A DNA stretch of 64,000 nt from Mycocentrospora acerina. Taxonomy: Eukaryota > Ascomycota > Dothideomycetes > Pleosporales. The number at the start of each line of letters is the position of its first letter. Position 1 is the stretch's first letter. The notes beneath the pieces are model-generated. The model had not been told where the DNA came from. It was given only the letters and a program-made list of their open reading frames with translations, and did no database searches. Positions 34,336-44,269 of this stretch are shown piece after piece. The translations under genes were made by a program, and so were the position numbers. The stretch spans positions 89,540-153,539 of the forward strand of contig JAKUHH010000092.1 of assembly GCA_022701365.1 (NCBI GenBank), written 5' to 3'.

Positions 34336-35742
34336 ATGGCCGAGTCAGCGTCCCCAATTGGCATTGCCAATGTACGTTCCCTCCCTGCCCGCGCCCAATT
34401 CCCGTCTACACGCCATGCTAACCTGCTGCTCTAGCTGCCCAACCAGAGGTACGGCGCCGCGAGCAGCCTCGCATCCTGTCGATCCTAACACAGCACAGGC
34501 ACAAGATTGTCGCCAAGCGTGGTGCTGCCTTCACCATCATGGTACGCCTCACATCCAACACGCAACGTCCCTCCCTAACACGCCACAGGTTGCCGGCGAG
34601 TCTGGCCTCGGAAAGACGACCTTCATCAACACGCTCTTCTCCACCACCATCAAGAACTACGCCGACCACAAGCGACGACACCACAAGCAGATGGACAAGA
34701 CGGTCGAGATTGAAATCACAAAGGCTGAGCTCGAGGAGAAGTTCTTCAAGGGTGCGTCAAGCCCATCGTCCAGCTCCAGCCTGCGCCGTGCTAACAGCTG
34801 CAGTTCGCCTGACCGTCATCGACACCCCTGGCTTCGGCGACTACGTCAACAACCGCGACTCGTGGCAGCCCATCATCGAGTTCCTCGACGACCAGCACGA
34901 GTCGTACATGTTGCAGGAGCAGCAACCTCGCCGTTCGGACAAGATCGATCTGCGTGTCCACGCCTGCCTGTACTTCATTCGCCCTACTGGCCACACATTG
35001 AAGCCCCTCGACATCGAGGTCATGAAGAAGCTCTGCACCCGCGTCAACCTGATCCCCGTTGTCGCCAAGGCCGACACGCTGAGCCCTGCAGACTTGAACA
35101 AGTTCAAGGCGCGCGTATGTGTTTGCTCATCAAGCTTGCCTGGTACATGCTAACTCTCCACAGGTGCGCCAAGTCATTGACGCTCAGGGCATCAAGATCT
35201 ACACCCCACCGCTCGAGGACGACGATGCGGCCGCTATGCAGCACGCTCGCAGCCTGATTGACGCCATGCCCTTCTCCGTGATAGGATCCGAGAAGGACGT
35301 CCAGACCAACGACGGCCGCACCGTCAAGGGCCGACAGTACGCCTGGGGTGTTGCCGAAGTCGAGAACGAGGAGCATTGCGACTTCAAGAAGCTCCGCGCC
35401 ATCCTCATCCGAACCCACATGCTCGACCTCATCCACACCACCGAGGAGAACCACTACGAGGCATACCGCGCACAGCAGATGGAGACGAGGAAGTTTGGCG
35501 AGGCCCGCCCAAGGAAGCTGGACAACCCCAAGTTCAAGGAGGAGGAGGAGGCCCTCCGCAAGCGCTTCACGGAGCAAGTCAAGGTCGAGGAGCAGCGATT
35601 CAGGCAGTGGGAGCAGAAGCTCATTGCAGAGCGCGACCGTCTCAACAAGGACCTCGAGGCCAGCCACGCCGAGATCAAGCGTCTCGAGACGGAAGTCGAT
35701 TCGCTCCAGGGCAGCATCAACCGCTCGCACGGTCGTCGTTAA
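34336..35742 (+). CDS. CDC12: Septin, Cdc12 / AspC type
   Basis: Six exons: 34336-34371, 34435-34448 (14 nt), 34499-34541, 34589-34751, 34804-35114 and 35164-35742, giving 381 residues. The N-terminus reads SPIGIANLPNQR as in Cdc12. GTPase motifs are the P-loop GESGLGKT (34-41), DTPG (92-95) and AKAD (173-176); IEFLDDQHESYM and the septin unique element follow. The last 80 or so residues form a coiled coil (KRFTEQVKVEEQRFRQWEQK). Cdc12-type septins build heteropolymeric filaments with Cdc3, Cdc10 and Cdc11 orthologues at septa, hyphal tips and branches. Close similarity to yeast Cdc12 rather than Cdc11 settles the subgroup. Confidence 0.95.
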
Positions 35743-36519
35743 GTCAAGCGCAGAGATGGGTAGGAGTAGTACCAATAATCATGGTGTGGTAGTTCGCGAC
35801 ATTATTTCTTCTAGATTCCCCTCCTTTGTTCGTATGTTTGTAATGTCGTGTCGCGTCGCGACGGGATCAGTGGATCTGTTCCTGGCAGTGTGGGGAAGAT
35901 GTTCTGGGCTTGGAGTGGGCTTGCGCTTCGCAGAACAAGGCTATTAGCTTTGTGACTTGGTAGAAAGAATAATCTAGCTGTTACATCCTTGCAAAATTGT
36001 AGTCATCACCTTGCCGTGTCTTGGGTCACTGGTGCCCCACTCGTTCGGCTCGCGTTCCCCATGTTCCCCGTCGGGACCTGCATTATCTCGCTCCTTCCCC
36101 ACCAGAGCTTCCACTTCACACCGCACACTTTCACAGCAAGCTTTCTCACACACAAGAAACGTGATATTCCACGCTTTCATAATGCACGACGACCGTAAGT
36201 GCCCCAGTTGCAATGCCAGCCCCAGTTCTAGCTCCCCCATAAATCCATTTACTGCCCCGTTCCACTTGCGACCCAGACGGTCGAACTGTGCAGCCACAAT
36301 GCGTGATGAACTGCAGCACCAGCACACGCGGGAGGATGGCGTGCATGCAGATTCGCCTCTGCCACAGTCGACCTCACAAGATCGACAATTGCTTCTTCTG
36401 CACCAGCACTCGCACGTCTCTCACCTTCTTTAACACCACCCACCCACCCACCCACCCACGACTCCAAATCTCCCAGAAAGCTAACAAGCGCCAAAGACCC
36501 CCACCCCCTCCTCTCCCAG

Positions 36520-37050
36520 GTGCCTCTCGCCGTCTCGCCCTTTGTCTCCCTCCCCACCGCCGTCCCGCTCCCATACTCGTACAAGACGCTCCCCTCGACA
36601 CTTCCACCTTCCATCCTGCACCCCTCAAACAGCCACAACAGTAACAATAACGATTCGTCCCAATCGCAAACACAATCATCGGCTGCGTACGTCGTCTCCT
36701 CGACAGGCACGACCGCCACCCCCGACCAGATTCTGCAGTCGTGCCAGGCGCTGCAGGTTCATCTGGCGAAGATGCAGGACGATGCGCAGAGGCAGTTGAG
36801 GGCGTGGGAGGAGGAGAGGAGGAAGGAGGATTTGGCGGAGAAGAGGAGGGTGGCGCCGGGGTGGTTGGATAGTGGGGTGCATATTTTGAGGCCGGAGAAT
36901 GTGGGTGTTGGTGGGGAGGAGGGGGAGAAGAGGGGGGAGGGTGGGGAGGGGAGAAGGAATGGAGGCGGAGGTGGAGGAGGAGGAGTAGGAGTTTCGAAGG
37001 AGGCGGAGGAGTTGGATCGTGTGTTTGGGGGGTTGGCGGTCAACAAGTAG
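36520..37050 (+). CDS. Small conserved-looking protein, 5' exon unresolved
   Basis: The exon opens after a CCCAG acceptor with a CTAAC branch site 40 bp upstream, and runs to a stop at 37050 (176 codons). No ATG is near its start, so an upstream exon is needed. One option is ATG at 36300 with a GTGCAT donor after 36341, but this is weak. A Pro/Ser-rich front part is followed by a helical core (QILQSCQALQVHLAKM, then AEKRRVAPGWLDSG), a Glu/Gly-rich low-complexity stretch and a final ELDRVFGGL motif. The core has the look of a family found across filamentous ascomycetes, but I know no function. Confidence 0.6.
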   Translation: MPLAVSPFVSLPTAVPLPYSYKTLPSTLPPSILHPSNSHNSNNNDSSQSQTQSSAAYVVSSTGTTATPDQILQSCQALQVHLAKMQDDAQRQLRAWEEERRKEDLAEKRRVAPGWLDSGVHILRPENVGVGGEEGEKRGEGGEGRRNGGGGGGGGVGVSKEAEELDRVFGGLAVNK

Positions 37051-37276
37051 GGAGGATTGATCAGATGATGTGATTTGATATGATACCATGGACAAAGGGA
37101 GAGTAGACATGAAAAAGCAGTGGATTATAGAAGATCTTGTTTTCATTTCATTCTTGTTGTTGTCATCGTTATCATCATCATCTTCCTCATAATCAGCACC
37201 ATCACCGAACCAACCCACCAACTGACTTCATTCTTGCTTTCTTTCTTTCATTCATTCATCCATCCCCCCATCCCCC

Positions 37277-38472
37277 CTAACAAACCAACGGCCTCGGCCC
37301 CGGAATCGTATAACTCGTCGGCTTGGGCCAATACAACTGAAACGTAATCCCGGGGTCCGTCCCCTTGTATGCCCCCGGGAAACTCACCGTCGCCGGACTC
37401 GCACTGCCCGTCCCGCCCGTCACGTTGATCTGCGCACACTCCATGTACAGCTGTGCGCCGGGGTAGCTGCTCGTGGCGTGCAGGGCGATGAGTTCGGCGC
37501 GGAGGAGGTATCTATTTTTTTTTAATTTATTATAGAAAAGAGTTGATGATGGATGGGTGGGTGGATGGATGGATGGAAGTAGGTGGGGATAGAAAAAAGA
37601 GAGGGACTTAGGAGGGAGGGAGGGAGAGAGGGAAAAAGAACGTACTGTCCGTTTTGGATGCAAGTTGGGAGTGTAAAAGTCATTTTCCCCTTGTTGTTGT
37701 ACAGGCGGGTGACTGCCCATTGGCCGGATGCGTCGAGGCCGTCTTCGTAGACTTTGAACCCTGTCGTGGTTGGGGTTGTTAGCATGCGGTTATTGTACTT
37801 CTTGTTTTCCTAATGGACAATAATCTTCTGGGTAGGAAGGGGATGAATGGGTATGGCATACATTTCAACCCCGTGACGGTGGTGGTAAGTGCGCTGTCGA
37901 CTTTGGCGAGGTAGATCATGATGGGTCCTAGGTGGCCTGGGTCAATGGGGTCGGATGTGTCAGTCTCCGGGGTGGAGTCGAGGGTGTGGTGCCATTCGGT
38001 TGTGAGCTTGTCGCCGGCTTTGACCTGGGTGGTGTTAGAAGAGGAGAGTTTAGGGTGTAGATTGATGAGGATTATGTACGTTGATGATGTCCTTGGGGAG
38101 GGGTTGGTTCAGTGGGTTGGGACTGGTGGTGTGTAAGTCTTGTGGGTTGGGTTTGGCTGTGGAGTGGGGTGGAAGTACCCGCCGTTGCAGATTACGTCGT
38201 TGGAGGTCACATCTGTGATGGGTCTGGTGTTGTGAGCTAACATGTTTTAAAGTGACGGTAGAATGCTGTTAGGTTCTACGTACCCATCGTATGTCTAGGT
38301 GGTCATGTCAGTAAGTTATTATTGAACACCATCAGCAGTTACGAGGAAATCATACTGGTACACGAACTCCCTTGGTATGGCCTTGAGGCACACCGTTGAC
38401 ATGGACTTGGGTGAAGATGGTGTGCGCTGAGGCACTAGCAAGCAAGGTAGACGCTACAATTGCGTACTTCAT
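37277..38472 (-). CDS. AA9 lytic polysaccharide monooxygenase (cellulose-active family)
   Basis: Seven exons: 38472-38356, 38294-38284 (11 nt), 38223-38179, 38122-38080, 38024-37862, 37760-37646 and 37511-37277, giving 242 residues. A 16-residue signal peptide ends SASA before His17, the N-terminal copper ligand. The second ligand lies in EWHHTLDS (His84/85), and the axial Tyr in QLYMECAQINV. The end (YWPKPTSYTIPGP) is typical of AA9. There is no carbohydrate-binding module. The fifth to seventh introns are 55, 101 and 134 bp. AA9 enzymes cleave cellulose with O2 or H2O2 and need an electron donor such as cellobiose dehydrogenase, encoded divergently 1.5 kb away. Confidence 0.94.
38284..38294 (-). 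other. 11-nt microexon of the AA9 gene
   Basis: Bases 38294-38284 encode T-Y-D and two bases of Gly, completing the conserved VRVP-TYDGPITD. The flanking introns (38355-38295 and 38283-38224) are 61 and 60 bp with GT-AG ends. Skipping it would remove 11 nt and shift the frame. Confidence 0.8.
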
Positions 38473-40013
38473 GGTGATTGATACAGCACAGCAGTGAACT
38501 GATCCCACGATATTCTGTGTTGATGAACACTTTTATCATCTCGCATATTGCATATATGGGTGTTTTGGATTCCGTATTGGGCACGGAACCGTTTACAGTA
38601 GAACGGAGAGTCTAGAAGTGATCATTTAGTTTCGGATGGCTGGTGAGATCGCTTTATTAGATTTGATTAATTATTCAGTCAAGCAATATATATGCACGAC
38701 AGAACAAACATTGAGTAGTTTGGATAATGCCGGTAGAAATCTGAAAATCCTTCAGGCCATATGAAGAGCGAGACTGGCAGATTAAGAGAGATGAAAATGC
38801 GGCACAGGGTTCAGGATCCTGAGGCGCGCGGTTGCGAAGTGGTTTACTGGTGATGTTGGCGAAATCATTGACTGACTGCAAAATGCAAGATTTGAAACAA
38901 GACACCTGATTGAAGGAAATCGGGGTTCCGATTCAGGCAGGAGGTGGACATGGGCGGTTACGCACAGTGAACCATATGCACCACATCAACAAACCTAATT
39001 CTGCTGGCAACAGTTTCGATTGTGCTAGAACTCTTGGTCAAGGTCGCGAAAGGGTTACAAGGTTGAAATCGACCATGTTGGCCCCGATGCTATATTAAAC
39101 AATTACAAAGATGACAAATGACTAGTCGTTGCGAGGCCAGTGCTATATTGCGCGTATGAGGCTTACAAGCAGTTACCGCCAAATGCGACTAAAGAGGCGT
39201 CTTCTAAGTAGCTTTTGCGAGTACGTGGAAGCGCAATACTAGGGTTATGACTTATCCTTTGAAAAAGCAACAAGACCTTGCATTCAATTTGTCGCTGGCA
39301 AGGCCTCGAAACAAGCCTTCGAAGACACATCATTTGGCGAGAGACAAACGCTTCGATCAGAGCAGTCTGGGCCAACATCCAGGCGGGGCAACGCTATGAC
39401 CGAAAACCCCGTGACACCATGTCGTAATAAGCATGGAGATTCAAGAAGGATATCGAGGTGCAGGGGGTGTGTTTGAGATACTCAGGCACTCGGAATCCGG
39501 GGAGTTGTTTCCTACGCCACCCTGGTTCATGGTATGGGGAAGCCGAAAACCGCCTAGCTTGCTTGGAGAACTAGGCTTGACGGCCTTGTAACCCGGTCCT
39601 TCATCAATGCTCATCAATCTATATCAACCACCATCTGTTTTCGTTTGTGATCTACCTGTTTTAGGCACCTTAAATTTCACAGCGGCGGTGTTTGTATGAG
39701 TTGTCCAATAGGAAATCGGTGTTTGATCAGCAGGTCTACTGGCTAGGCACCTTTCCGCTCCACGAGGCTGTATCTCAGAATGGTGTATGCCACAGCACGT
39801 GGATGTAACATGGCTTCGAGATGGGAGGACTACTTGTGCCCGCCTTGGCTAATTGGCTTCAGTGTGACACAATAAAGACAAATAGAATAGACGTCTAGGG
39901 TAAATTACAGACATATATAATAGGCCATTGCGACTGACGGATTTGAGAGAACGCTGTAGTGTTCGGTCTTTTCATGCTTCTTGTGATTAGTTTGTTATAT
40001 TCTCTAGTTCAAG
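38473..40013. promoter_or_regulatory. Shared 1.5-kb region between AA9 and cellobiose dehydrogenase genes
   Basis: No gene is seen; both flanking genes point outward. A TATA-like ATATAT lies at 38552-38557, about 80 bp before the AA9 start, and TATATAA at 39914-39920, about 95 bp before the dehydrogenase start. GGCTAA (39847-39852) and GGCTAG (39741-39746) match the XlnR/Xyr1 consensus GGCTAR. CCGGGG (39497-39502), GCGGGG (39383-39388) and CTCCAC (39758-39763) match the CreA consensus SYGGRG or its complement. Such short motifs occur by chance, so these are candidates only. Confidence 0.5.
39914..39920 (+). promoter_or_regulatory. TATA box of the cellobiose dehydrogenase gene
   Basis: TATATAA about 95 bp ahead of the ATG at 40014, within CATATATAATAGG. 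Position and sequence fit a fungal TATA element of an inducible gene. Confidence 0.6.
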
Positions 40014-42657
40014 ATGAGGTCTAACTCTCTCTTGAAAGCGGCTGCGCTGCTATCCACTCTTTTTACACCCACTGTTGTTGCGCAAGCGACATTTACTCAT
40101 GCAGGGACCGGCATTGTGTTTATGTAAGTCATTCATCACACATATTGCGTGTGAGCTTGTTCTGAGTTTTCCAGGCGAACAGTTATCCCCGAAGCACAGA
40201 CGGTCGGCGGCTTCGAATTTGGTTTCGCTTTACCAGGAGCGCCTACTGGAAGTAACGATGAATACATTGGTTACATTGTAAGCAATACCTTCACAACCTA
40301 GTCGCTAAATTAATGACTTTTTCTAGCGAGGTTCTGCTCCAGGAAAGAAGGGATGGTCTGGGATTGCTCACAAGGCTGGGATGCCCAACGCTCTACTCCT
40401 TGTTGCTTGGCCAGATGGCACTGGTGTCAACACCAAGTTTGTGCATGCACCGTAAGATCCCCTAACAATGCTCACAATTAATATATCTTCTGACGCTTCG
40501 CAGCGGCTACGTAGAGCCAGTTGACTATACAGGTAACGCAACCATCACAAAAATTTCACAAACAGTCACCGATGATCACTTCGAGCTGGTCTACCGTTGT
40601 CAATGGTGCTGGATCTGGAACCAAAACGGTGCGGAAGGTTCTCAAATCCCTGGAGAAGTACAGGTCATCAGCTGGGCACAACACAAGTCCCTCCCTGGCA
40701 CAGTCTGGGCACAGCACGACAATGGTCAGTCAATCTTCGGCGCCCCAGTAGCAGGCGCTAGAAATGCAAAGTATAGCGACTGGGTGAAACTAGGTGGTAC
40801 TACCCCTGTGACATCGAGTGTTGCTTCCGCTACGCCAACTCCCGTGAAGCCGTCCACTTGCTCTGGCCAGCCTGCGCCTACTGGATCGTACGACTATATT
40901 GTTGTAGGCGGTGGTGCTGGCGGTATTCCTATCGCCGACAAGCTTTCAGAGGCAGGCAAGAGTGTTCTCCTGATCGAGAAGGGTCCACCATCGTTGGGCA
41001 GATTCGGTGGCACCATGGGCCCGACATGGCTTCAGGGAACTGGCCTTACTCGATTCGATGTTCCGGGATTGTGCAATCAGATCTGGGTAGACTCTGCTGG
41101 AGTTGCTTGTACCGATATTGATCAGATGGCTGGTTGTGTTCTAGGTGGAGGCACTGCTGTGAACGCTGCTTTGTGGTGGAAGCCTGTTAACGTTGATTGG
41201 GATTCCAGCTTCCCCAACGGATGGAAAGCTAGTGATGTGAGCGCTGCTGTCGACCGAGTCTTCAAGCGAATTCCTGGTACTGATACCCCTTCCATGGATG
41301 GTAAACGCTACAAGCAAGAAGGCTTCGATGTCCTTTCCGGTGCCCTTGGTGCGGACGGATGGAAAGAAGTGACTGCGAACAACAAACCGAACGAGAAACA
41401 CCGGGTATACTCTCACACGCCCTTCATGTATGAGAACGGACAGAGGCAAGGTCCACTTGGCTCATACCTGGTCACCGCGCTCGCAAGAAAGAACTTCAAA
41501 CTCTGGACGAACACTGCTGTTCGACGTGTTGTTCGCACAGGTGGCAAAGCTACTGGCGTCGAGCTTGATGGCGGTGCAGGCGGCTACTGTGGCACTGTCC
41601 AGCTCAATACTGGCGGCCGTGTCATTCTTGCGGCAGGCACTTTTGGCACACCCAAGCTGCTCTTCCGCAGCGGTATTGGGCCCAAGGATCAGCTTAACAT
41701 AGTAAAGAATAGTGCTATAGATGGTGCCACTTTCATCAACTCGACGCAGTGGATCGATCTTCCTGTAGGGAAAAACCTACTCGACCACGTAAACGTAAGA
41801 CTTCAATCATTCCGCATTCAAGAAGCAATATACTAATACTTATCCAGACCGACCTTGTTGTCAAACACCAGAACATCTCGAACTACGACTTCTACGCAGC
41901 TTGGACCTCGCCCATCGCGGCTGACAAGGCGGCTTACCTCAACAACCGCGCTGGTATTCTTGCCTCTTCTGCTCCCAACATTGGGCCCCTCGCTTGGGAG
42001 GTCATTCCGGGTACCGATGGGATTGACCGCTCAATTCAATGGACTGCACGCGTCGAGGGACCCAGCGCCAATGACACTAACCACCTCACTATAAGCCAGT
42101 ACCTCGGTCGTGGCTCAACCTCGCGCGGCGCTCTCTCAATTAACGGTGCCCTAAACATTTTCGTCAGCGACTCGCCCTACCTGAAGAACCAAGCAGATAC
42201 TGATGCAGTCATCTCTGGCATCAAGAGCATGATTAAGGCTATTCAGAAGAACCCACAGATAGTGATCCAAGTCCCACCTGCAGGTACAACAGTTGAGCAA
42301 TATGTCGCTAGCGTATGTACTCATTCATAATCTGCATGAAGATGTGTTACTGATTTCTCTGTAGCTCCCCAAGACGCCCTCTGCGCGTCGAGCAAACCAT
42401 TGGATCGGAACTGCCAAGATGGGATCCGACAGTGGTCTTAGTGGCGGCAGTGCGGTTGTTGATCTCAACACAAAGGTCTACGGCACAGACAACATTCATG
42501 TCGTTGACGCTTCTATCTTCCCAGCGTAAGTTGACATTCTTTTCCATTAGGTTTGCGTTATTTACTGATCTGATGCAGCCATATCGTCACCAACCCTACA
42601 TCGTACATTGTCACGGTTGCCGAGCATGCTGCAGTCAAGATCCTCGCGTTGAAGTAG
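40014..42657 (+). CDS. CDH: Cellobiose dehydrogenase (AA8 cytochrome + AA3_1 flavin domain, no CBM)
   Basis: Seven exons: 40014-40123, 40175-40277, 40327-40451, 40504-41794, 41848-42312, 42365-42525 and 42579-42657, giving 777 residues. A signal peptide ends near VVAQA. The b-type cytochrome domain has its heme ligands in KAGMPN (Met90) and AQHDNG (His184). A Thr/Pro/Ser linker leads to the GMC flavin domain, which begins YDYIVVGGGAGG near residue 242. The catalytic pair is His710 (NHWIGT) and Asn757 (VTNPTSY). It ends EHAAVKILALK with no CBM1, as in short ascomycete forms. The flavin domain oxidises cellobiose and the cytochrome passes electrons to LPMOs outside the cell. Confidence 0.95.
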
Positions 42658-43048
42658 TTTAATCGTCCCGGTTGACATACGCGTAGACATGGTATTTCTT
42701 TCATCGCTGGAGAGTTCGTGACTACATATCGATGGGTAAATGTAGGATGCAGCCGAGAAATTTCTTGTACATATTTAGCCTCATTTATCGTAGCCTCTGT
42801 ATATATTTGTCCTCAGCACCATAGCTGATCTTATTGTTTGCGCCTTGCCACTGAGATTGTCCTTGTCCTCGACGCGTGGTAATGCGCTATTCCACTCTCG
42901 CCTAGCGCAGCACGTACCCCTCACCCATGTCACGACTGCATCATGACATACATCCTGTTTGCGTCAGTTCCATTTCGCGCCTTTAAGATCTGCCTTGCTC
43001 CACCTCTGCACTTCTGAATCACCAATTTTTGTTACGTCGATACTTACC

Positions 43049-43898
43049 ATGGCTTCCAAATGCGCATCCACTCCCGTGAGATCCGTTGACCTTCCGCCAG
43101 TGAACGTGACCGAGCTTCTGCTCGAGCGATTTCAGCAGACTCCAAAAGATGACTTGGACAGGTTGCTAAAATGCTGGGGATATACTGATTGTGGTGACTG
43201 TCACCGAAGTGAAGGGCATTGTGGATGGTGTGCTATTGTGAGTAGATATTTTGTTTTAATTCTTGTTTCGCGTTTGCTTGTCTGCCTTTCGTGCTAGCCA
43301 TCTCCAGAAAAACATACTCAATCCTAATACTTACGAAATATTCCGAGGACTATATTCATTGCTGAAAAAGGATTAAAGCTTCCTATTTCTTGTCTTACAA
43401 TTACAGTCTACCACATGTTTACCACTTCCCAACGACACGCTTTCCCGCGCGTTCCCTCTACTGGCCCCCATACGACACAAAAACATTTGCTCTCTTGGAT
43501 CTGAGCGTTTTGAACTTCGTACTTCAGGGCTAGGCTGCCAAGTATCCACGATCACGTTTTTGACATCCATCGTCACCATCTTCGCGACTATCTTCGGGCT
43601 TTTCGTCTTGTACGGTCTAGCGAAGCTACTCAAATGGGCTGTGATAGCTTTCAAGGCTCGCAAAGGCGGATGGAGAATTCATGAAGATGGAACCGAAGAA
43701 GTTTGGGTTAGGAAGGGTGAAAGCTGGGGCAGGTGGTGGAGGCGTTTGGACGGAGATGAGCGAGAGTTCGAGGTTGAGGAAGTCGATGGAGGAACTGAAG
43801 AGAGATCCTGGTTCTTGTACAATACTGCAGGGAGTCAAAATGGCTCGTCAGGGAAGAAGAAAAGCTCTACAGGTGAGAGGAGGCCTTTGCTTAACTGA
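43049..43898 (+). CDS. PSI-domain single-pass membrane protein
   Basis: Two exons, 43049-43237 and 43407-43898, give 226 residues; the intron is 169 bp, long for this window. A Cys-rich PSI-like segment (CWGYTDCGDC, HCGWC, then CLPLP) precedes RFELRTSGLGCQVS. One strong membrane helix follows (ITFLTSIVTIFATIFGLF), then a basic and acidic cytosolic tail ending in RRPLLN. This matches a fungal family annotated as PSI domain-containing. It lacks a clear N-terminal signal peptide, so the PSI part would need the single helix to act as an anchor. Function is unknown. Confidence 0.82.
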
Positions 43899-44269
43899 TG
43901 ATATTGCTTGGCCGTAACATCGCGATTCCACGGCGTTATTGGTTCTCTGGATGAGTATGGGCTCATGGCGCCTCAACGATGTATATGCAGTTCACTCAAA
44001 CTTATCTTCTTCTGCAAGCGGACCCTATTTTTACCTTCACTTTGCGATAAAACCCACACAATACAAACAGAGTGATCATTAACCGGCCTTATTTTCTTTC
44101 ACCATTACTTGTCGCTCACTAGGGCTCGTGCGCCCACCCACCTTCACAGCTTATTACTCTGATCTCCCGCTACGTTGCTCCAAAAAATCTCGTTCGCTTC
44201 CCTCACTACCCACTCACGAATTATCACTCTGTTCCGATTCCTAGACTCGCTCACCACTTGCGACCCATC

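Noticed and set aside
35104..35775. 223-codon antisense frame over the septin gene
   Set aside because: It mirrors the Lys/Glu-rich coiled-coil codons as Leu-rich sequence, a common shadow effect.
36183..36340. ATG at 36181 with exon MHDD and a GTAAGT donor as the start of the small gene ending at 37050
   Set aside because: Splice signals are good, but the next exon does not join the 36520 exon in phase with any donor I found.
38809..38940. tRNA-like B-box look-alikes (GGTTC-type strings)
   Set aside because: No matching A box at the right distance and no cloverleaf could be drawn; the same holds for a GGTTCGA string inside the calcineurin coding exon near 4750.
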